Shown here: piece after piece, positions 61,060 to 64,000 of the stretch
How the letters are laid out: the number at the start of each line of letters is the position of its first letter
How positions within the stretch are numbered: the first letter of the stretch is position 1
The notes under the pieces: generated by a model
The model's database searches: none
Told to the model about the DNA's origin: nothing
What the model saw: the letters and a program-made list of their open reading frames with translations, nothing else
Assembly (NCBI RefSeq): GCF_900114765.1
Contig: NZ_FOUD01000011.1
Span: forward strand, 1 to 64,000
Source of the DNA: Halopseudomonas pachastrellae
GTDB taxonomy: Bacteria > Pseudomonadota > Gammaproteobacteria > Pseudomonadales > Pseudomonadaceae
Direction of reading: 5' to 3'
Length of the DNA stretch: 64,000 nucleotides
Position numbers and translations under genes: made by a program

Positions 61060-61074
61060 TGTTATATGATAACA
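61060..61074. promoter_or_regulatory. Zur box between znuA and zur
   Basis: TGTTATATGATAACA is a near-perfect palindrome matching the Gammaproteobacterial Zur site (GTTATA-N-TATAAC type). It stands in the 106-bp divergent gap and should let zinc-loaded Zur repress both znuA and zur-znuCB. Confidence 0.88.
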
Positions 61075-61140
61075 GCCCATTGACCTCTGAAACGACCCCC
61101 GCCGCCAAATGGCACTGCGGCGCAGCCAGCGAGGCAGCCC

Positions 61141-61635
61141 ATGAGCGATTCTCATCACCTTCCCGATCCCCAACAGCCACACAACCATGCGCACTGCGTT
61201 AGCCATGCCCTGAGCGCGGCGGAGCAGGTCTGCGCGCGCGACGGTGTGCGCTTCACCACCCTGCGCAAGCGGGTGCTTGAGCTGGTTTGGCAAAGCCACA
61301 AGCCACTTGGCGCTTACGACATTCTGGAAACCCTGTCCCGTGACGACGGCCGCCGTGCTGCGCCGCCGACGGTCTACCGTGCGCTGGATTTTCTGCAGGA
61401 GCAGGGGCTGGTTCACCGTATTGCTTCGCTCAATGCCTTTATCGGCTGCCCGAGTCCGGAGCACCGCCATCAGGGGCACTTTCTGATCTGTCTGAACTGT
61501 CATATCGCGATTGAGCTGGAACAGTCGGGGATCAGCGATGCGATCGCCGAGGCGGCCACCAGCCAGGGGTTTACTATCAGTAGCGAAACGGTCGAGATCA
61601 GCGGGCTGTGCGCCCAGTGTCAGGCGGCGGCATGA
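61141..61635 (+). CDS. zur: Zinc uptake regulator Zur (Fur family)
   Basis: A 164-aa Fur-family repressor. N-terminus is His-rich ([18 protein letters not shown]), followed by the winged helix ([37 protein letters not shown]). Zinc sites are in [18 protein letters not shown] (structural CxxC) and the terminal ISGLCAQC. It represses zinc uptake when zinc is plentiful. Stop overlaps the znuC start by 4 bp, so Zur is made with the transporter it controls. Confidence 0.94.
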   Translation: MSDSHHLPDPQQPHNHAHCVSHALSAAEQVCARDGVRFTTLRKRVLELVWQSHKPLGAYDILETLSRDDGRRAAPPTVYRALDFLQEQGLVHRIASLNAFIGCPSPEHRHQGHFLICLNCHIAIELEQSGISDAIAEAATSQGFTISSETVEISGLCAQCQAAA

Positions 61636-62402
61636 GCGAGGAGCTGCTGTCACTCAAGCAGGTCAGTCTGCGCTTGAACGCCACCGATGTGCTCGAAGGC
61701 GTCAATCTCAGCGTCAAGCGCGGCGAGATCGTGACCCTGATTGGCCCCAACGGTGCGGGCAAGACCAGCCTGGTGCGCATCGTGCTCGGCCTGCTGAAGG
61801 CCAGCGGCGGCAAGGTCTGGCGGCGTTCGCGCCTGCGTATCGGCTACATGCCGCAGAAGCTGCAGATTGATCCGTCGCTGCCGCTGACGGTGTTGCGTTT
61901 TCTCTTGCTGGTGCCCGGCACCAGGCGCCCGGCTGTTGAGGCGGCGTTGGCTGAGGTCGGTGCGGAGCATCTGCTGGCACGGCCGCTGCAGCAGGTATCT
62001 GGCGGTGAGCTGCAGCGCATTCTGTTGGCGCGCGCTTTGTTGCGCAAGCCTGATCTGCTGGTGCTGGATGAGCCGGTACAGGGCGTGGATGTGAATGGGC
62101 AGATCGAGCTCTATCAGCTGATTACCCGGCTGCGTGATCGCTACGGCTGCGGCGTTTTGATGGTCTCTCACGATCTGCATCTGGTGATGGCGACCACCAA
62201 TACCGTGGTCTGCCTCAACCGCCACGTATGCTGCTCTGGCCACCCCGAGCAGGTCAGCCTGGACCCGGCCTTTGTTGCCATGTTCGGTGAACAGGCCAGC
62301 GCGCTTGCCGTCTACAACCACCATCACGACCACGCCCATGATCTGCATGGCGAAGTAGTGCCCCACGAACACAGCCACGGACCCAACTGCAAGCATGCCT
62401 GA
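61632..62402 (+). CDS. znuC: Zinc ABC transporter, ATPase ZnuC
   Basis: A 256-aa ATPase: Walker [11 protein letters not shown] near 38, Q-loop GYMPQKLQ, signature [15 protein letters not shown], Walker [14 protein letters not shown] and H-loop VSHDLHLV. The C-terminal tail is His-rich ([20 protein letters not shown]), a metal-sensing or buffering tail typical for ZnuC of Pseudomonas. Start at ATG 61632 (overlap ATGA with zur). Drives zinc uptake with ZnuB and ZnuA. Confidence 0.95.
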   Translation: MSEELLSLKQVSLRLNATDVLEGVNLSVKRGEIVTLIGPNGAGKTSLVRIVLGLLKASGGKVWRRSRLRIGYMPQKLQIDPSLPLTVLRFLLLVPGTRRPAVEAALAEVGAEHLLARPLQQVSGGELQRILLARALLRKPDLLVLDEPVQGVDVNGQIELYQLITRLRDRYGCGVLMVSHDLHLVMATTNTVVCLNRHVCCSGHPEQVSLDPAFVAMFGEQASALAVYNHHHDHAHDLHGEVVPHEHSHGPNCKHA

Positions 62403-63180
62403 TTTTCTCGTATACGCGCTGCTCGCCGGCCTGGGGCTGGCGCTGGTCGCCGGCCCGCTGGGCTCTTTTGTGGTCTGGCGGCGGATGGCCTATTTCGGTG
62501 ACACCCTTTCCCACTCGGCATTGCTTGGTGTGGCGCTTGGCATGTTGCTGGACATCAACCTGACGCTTGCCGTGACGGTGGGCTGCGTGCTGATCGCCGT
62601 GCTGCTGGTGGCGCTGCAGCATAAAGACTGGCTGGCCAGCGACACCCTGTTGGGGATTCTCGCGCACAGTACCCTGTCGCTGGGCCTGGTAGTGCTGGCC
62701 CTGGCCGAAAACGTGCGGGTAGATCTGATGGCCTACCTGTTTGGTGACCTGCTGGCGATCAGCTTGAATGAGCTGGGCTGGATGCTGGGCGGGCTGCTGG
62801 TTGTGCTGGTGCTGATGAGTCTGCTCTGGCGCAGCCTGCTGTCGATCACTGTGCATGAAGAGCTGGCACGGGTTGAGGGGCTGCCGGTTACGGCAATTCG
62901 GCTGGCGCTGATGCTGTTGATCGCCATTGTCATTGCGGTGGCGATGAAGGTGGTTGGTGTGTTGCTGATCACCTCATTGCTGATTATTCCGCCAGCGGCG
63001 GCGCAGCGTCACGCGCGCACGCCAGAGCAGATGGCGTTGGGTGCCAGCGCGCTGGGGATGCTGGCGGTATTGGGCGGTCTGGCATTGTCCTGGCAGCTCG
63101 ACACGCCGGCAGGCCCCTCGATTGTGGTCTGCGCGGCGGGCATGTTCATGCTGGCGCTGGCGATTCCTCGCCGCGCCTGA
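62395..63180 (+). CDS. znuB: Zinc ABC transporter, permease ZnuB
   Basis: A 261-aa ABC-3 family permease with about eight membrane helices: [41 protein letters not shown] at the start (coupling GDTLSHSAL motif), [15 protein letters not shown] in the middle and [21 protein letters not shown] toward the end. Overlaps the znuC end by 8 bp. Convergent with the SCO gene, whose stop lies immediately adjacent. Confidence 0.95.
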   Translation: MPDFLVYALLAGLGLALVAGPLGSFVVWRRMAYFGDTLSHSALLGVALGMLLDINLTLAVTVGCVLIAVLLVALQHKDWLASDTLLGILAHSTLSLGLVVLALAENVRVDLMAYLFGDLLAISLNELGWMLGGLLVVLVLMSLLWRSLLSITVHEELARVEGLPVTAIRLALMLLIAIVIAVAMKVVGVLLITSLLIIPPAAAQRHARTPEQMALGASALGMLAVLGGLALSWQLDTPAGPSIVVCAAGMFMLALAIPRRA

Positions 63181-63816
63181 TTACTCCTCTGCCATGATGC
63201 GCGGCAGCCACTGCGCCAGCTGATCGGTGTTCAGCGGTGGACGGATAAAGCCCACGTAGCGTCCCTGTGGGTCGACGATCACCACCTGGCCGCTGTGATC
63301 GACCAGATAGTTTTCGCTGCTGGTATCGGGCTCGATATAGGCAACTGACAGCGCCTTGGCCAGGGTCGCGAGCTGATCGCTGTCACCGGTGGCCCCGGCA
63401 AAGCCTGCGTTGAAAAAGTTGAGGTAGCTGGCCAGTTGCTCCGGCGTATCGCGGTTCGGGTCCACGCTGGCCAGAGTTACCTGCAGTTGGCCTCGGGTTT
63501 CTTCCGGCAACTTCTGCATCAGCTGGCGCAGTTCGGCCAGGGTGGTCGGGCAGATGTCGGGGCAAAAGGTGTAGCCAAAGAACAGCAGATCCCACTGGCC
63601 GTTCAGATCGTCCAGCCCCCAGGGCTGATCGGCGGCCGAGCGCAGGCTGACCTCGGGCAGGGCGCGCGGGCTGTCGAACAGATACACCCCCGCTTGCTGC
63701 AATGCGTTGCGGTCCAGCGGTGCTGGACGGGTTACCTTGTTGACCACGGCGCCAACCACCAGCGCGATGCTTGCTACACAAACCAGAACGGTTTTCTGTA
63801 CCCCGGTTAAAGCCAT
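63181..63816 (-). CDS. SCO1/SenC family copper protein
   Basis: A 211-aa membrane-anchored protein: one N-terminal helix (about 8-28), then the thioredoxin-like SCO domain with copper ligands C85 and C89 (GYTFCPDICPTT) and H174 (YLVDHSG). It delivers copper to the CuA site of cytochrome c oxidase or acts as a thiol reductase. Start chosen at ATG 63816; the frame opens further upstream inside cyoE. It overlaps the cyoE 3' end by 10 bp, the cytochrome oxidase cluster order seen in Pseudomonas. Confidence 0.92.
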   Translation of the reverse strand: MALTGVQKTVLVCVASIALVVGAVVNKVTRPAPLDRNALQQAGVYLFDSPRALPEVSLRSAADQPWGLDDLNGQWDLLFFGYTFCPDICPTTLAELRQLMQKLPEETRGQLQVTLASVDPNRDTPEQLASYLNFFNAGFAGATGDSDQLATLAKALSVAYIEPDTSSENYLVDHSGQVVIVDPQGRYVGFIRPPLNTDQLAQWLPRIMAEE

Positions 63817-64000
63817 CCAGCCACCTCGATGTAGTGGTCCAGCAGCAGGGCCACAAACAGCCACAGCAGGTACCACAGCGAATACTTGAAGGTCTTGATG
63901 GCCGCATGCGGGCGGCTGTTGCGCAGCAGGGCGATGGCCCAGTCGATAAAGCGCAGGCCCAGCACCACTGCGGCCACCAGATAGAGCGGGCCGCTCATGT
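63807..64000 (-). CDS. cyoE: Protoheme IX farnesyltransferase CyoE/CtaB, C-terminal part
   Basis: The window holds the last 64 or so residues: GPLYLVAAVVLGLRFIDWAI, then RPHAAIKTFKYSLWYLLWLF, then VALLLDHY, matching the last two helices of heme O synthase. The gene continues beyond the right edge; the ATG at 63998 is an internal Met. The enzyme adds a farnesyl group to heme B for heme-copper oxidases. Together with the SCO gene it marks the end of a cytochrome c oxidase assembly cluster. Confidence 0.85.
   Translation of the reverse strand, partial: MSGPLYLVAAVVLGLRFIDWAIALLRNSRPHAAIKTFKYSLWYLLWLFVALLLDHYIEVAGWL

Noticed and set aside
1-64000. tRNA or rRNA genes
   Set aside because: No cloverleaf with a TTCRA-type T-loop or rRNA-like stretch was noticed by eye; a tRNAscan/Infernal run would be decisive.

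Overview
The window is a chromosomal segment of a GC-rich gammaproteobacterium of the Pseudomonadaceae (Pseudomonas, Halopseudomonas or Stutzerimonas type). The basis is gene content and order. From memory, three blocks match P. aeruginosa PAO1 almost gene for gene: opdH-tctCBA with tctDE; pauR-dadX-ridA-dadA-lrp-pauB; and ampDh/diguanylate cyclase/EEP/dsbA/cyt c4/engB/ersA/polA/DUF2782/thrB, followed by znuA/zur/znuCB. No tRNA, rRNA, CRISPR array or prophage block was seen.

Layout. 1-1.5 kb: the end of an unknown gene and an IS110-family element with a candidate bridge-RNA leader. 1.5-9.2 kb: an AbrB-family membrane protein and a tripartite tricarboxylate uptake system (TctABC), its OprD-family porin and its two-component system TctDE. 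9.2-16.3 kb: intergenic repeats, a decapitated TetR gene, then a thiolase/RND-efflux/TetR module ending in a decapitated SDR gene. A 16-bp direct repeat lies at both edges of this module. 16.3-24.8 kb: wrbA, small redox and hypothetical genes, a beta-CASP RNA nuclease, a phosphoketolase-like enzyme, and a stress-type group (DUF1328, PA2169-like, triple-BON, DUF4136). 24.8-36.6 kb: an acyl-CoA dehydrogenase, a MalT-like LuxR regulator and an AraC regulator, divergent from a complete MexEF-OprN-type RND pump; the gap between them holds two operator-like repeats 21 bp apart.

36.7-42.2 kb: D/L-alanine catabolism (dadX, ridA, dadA, Lrp-type regulator) with a PauR-like regulator and a polyamine-type oxidase. 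42.3-49.4 kb: an RNase J-like protein, an SpmAB-type membrane protein, a lipoprotein amidase, a diguanylate cyclase, an EEP hydrolase and DsbA. 49.4-55.4 kb: cytochrome c4, EngB, the sRNA ErsA with a sigma-E/AlgU type promoter, PolA, DUF2782 and ThrB. 55.5-60.1 kb: a GH19 lysin-like protein, an orphan ParA-like ATPase, an NCS1 transporter gene broken by two nonsense codons, a TFIIB-type zinc-ribbon protein and a YdjM-like membrane protein. 60.1-63.2 kb: the zinc uptake regulon with a Zur box. 63.2-64 kb: a SCO protein and the 3' end of cyoE.

The most useful non-coding signals are the ErsA locus with its promoter, the two 21-bp-spaced sites before the MexEF-like pump, a CCTTTCA pair with 11-bp period before tctD, and the promoter/operator before the thiolase. 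Others are the paired heptamer arrays at three loci, a 14-bp palindrome at three gene ends, and a long inverted repeat at 57.1 kb. I did not find a clearly new multi-gene system. The closest candidates are the bounded 6.4-kb thiolase-RND module and the heptamer-array family.
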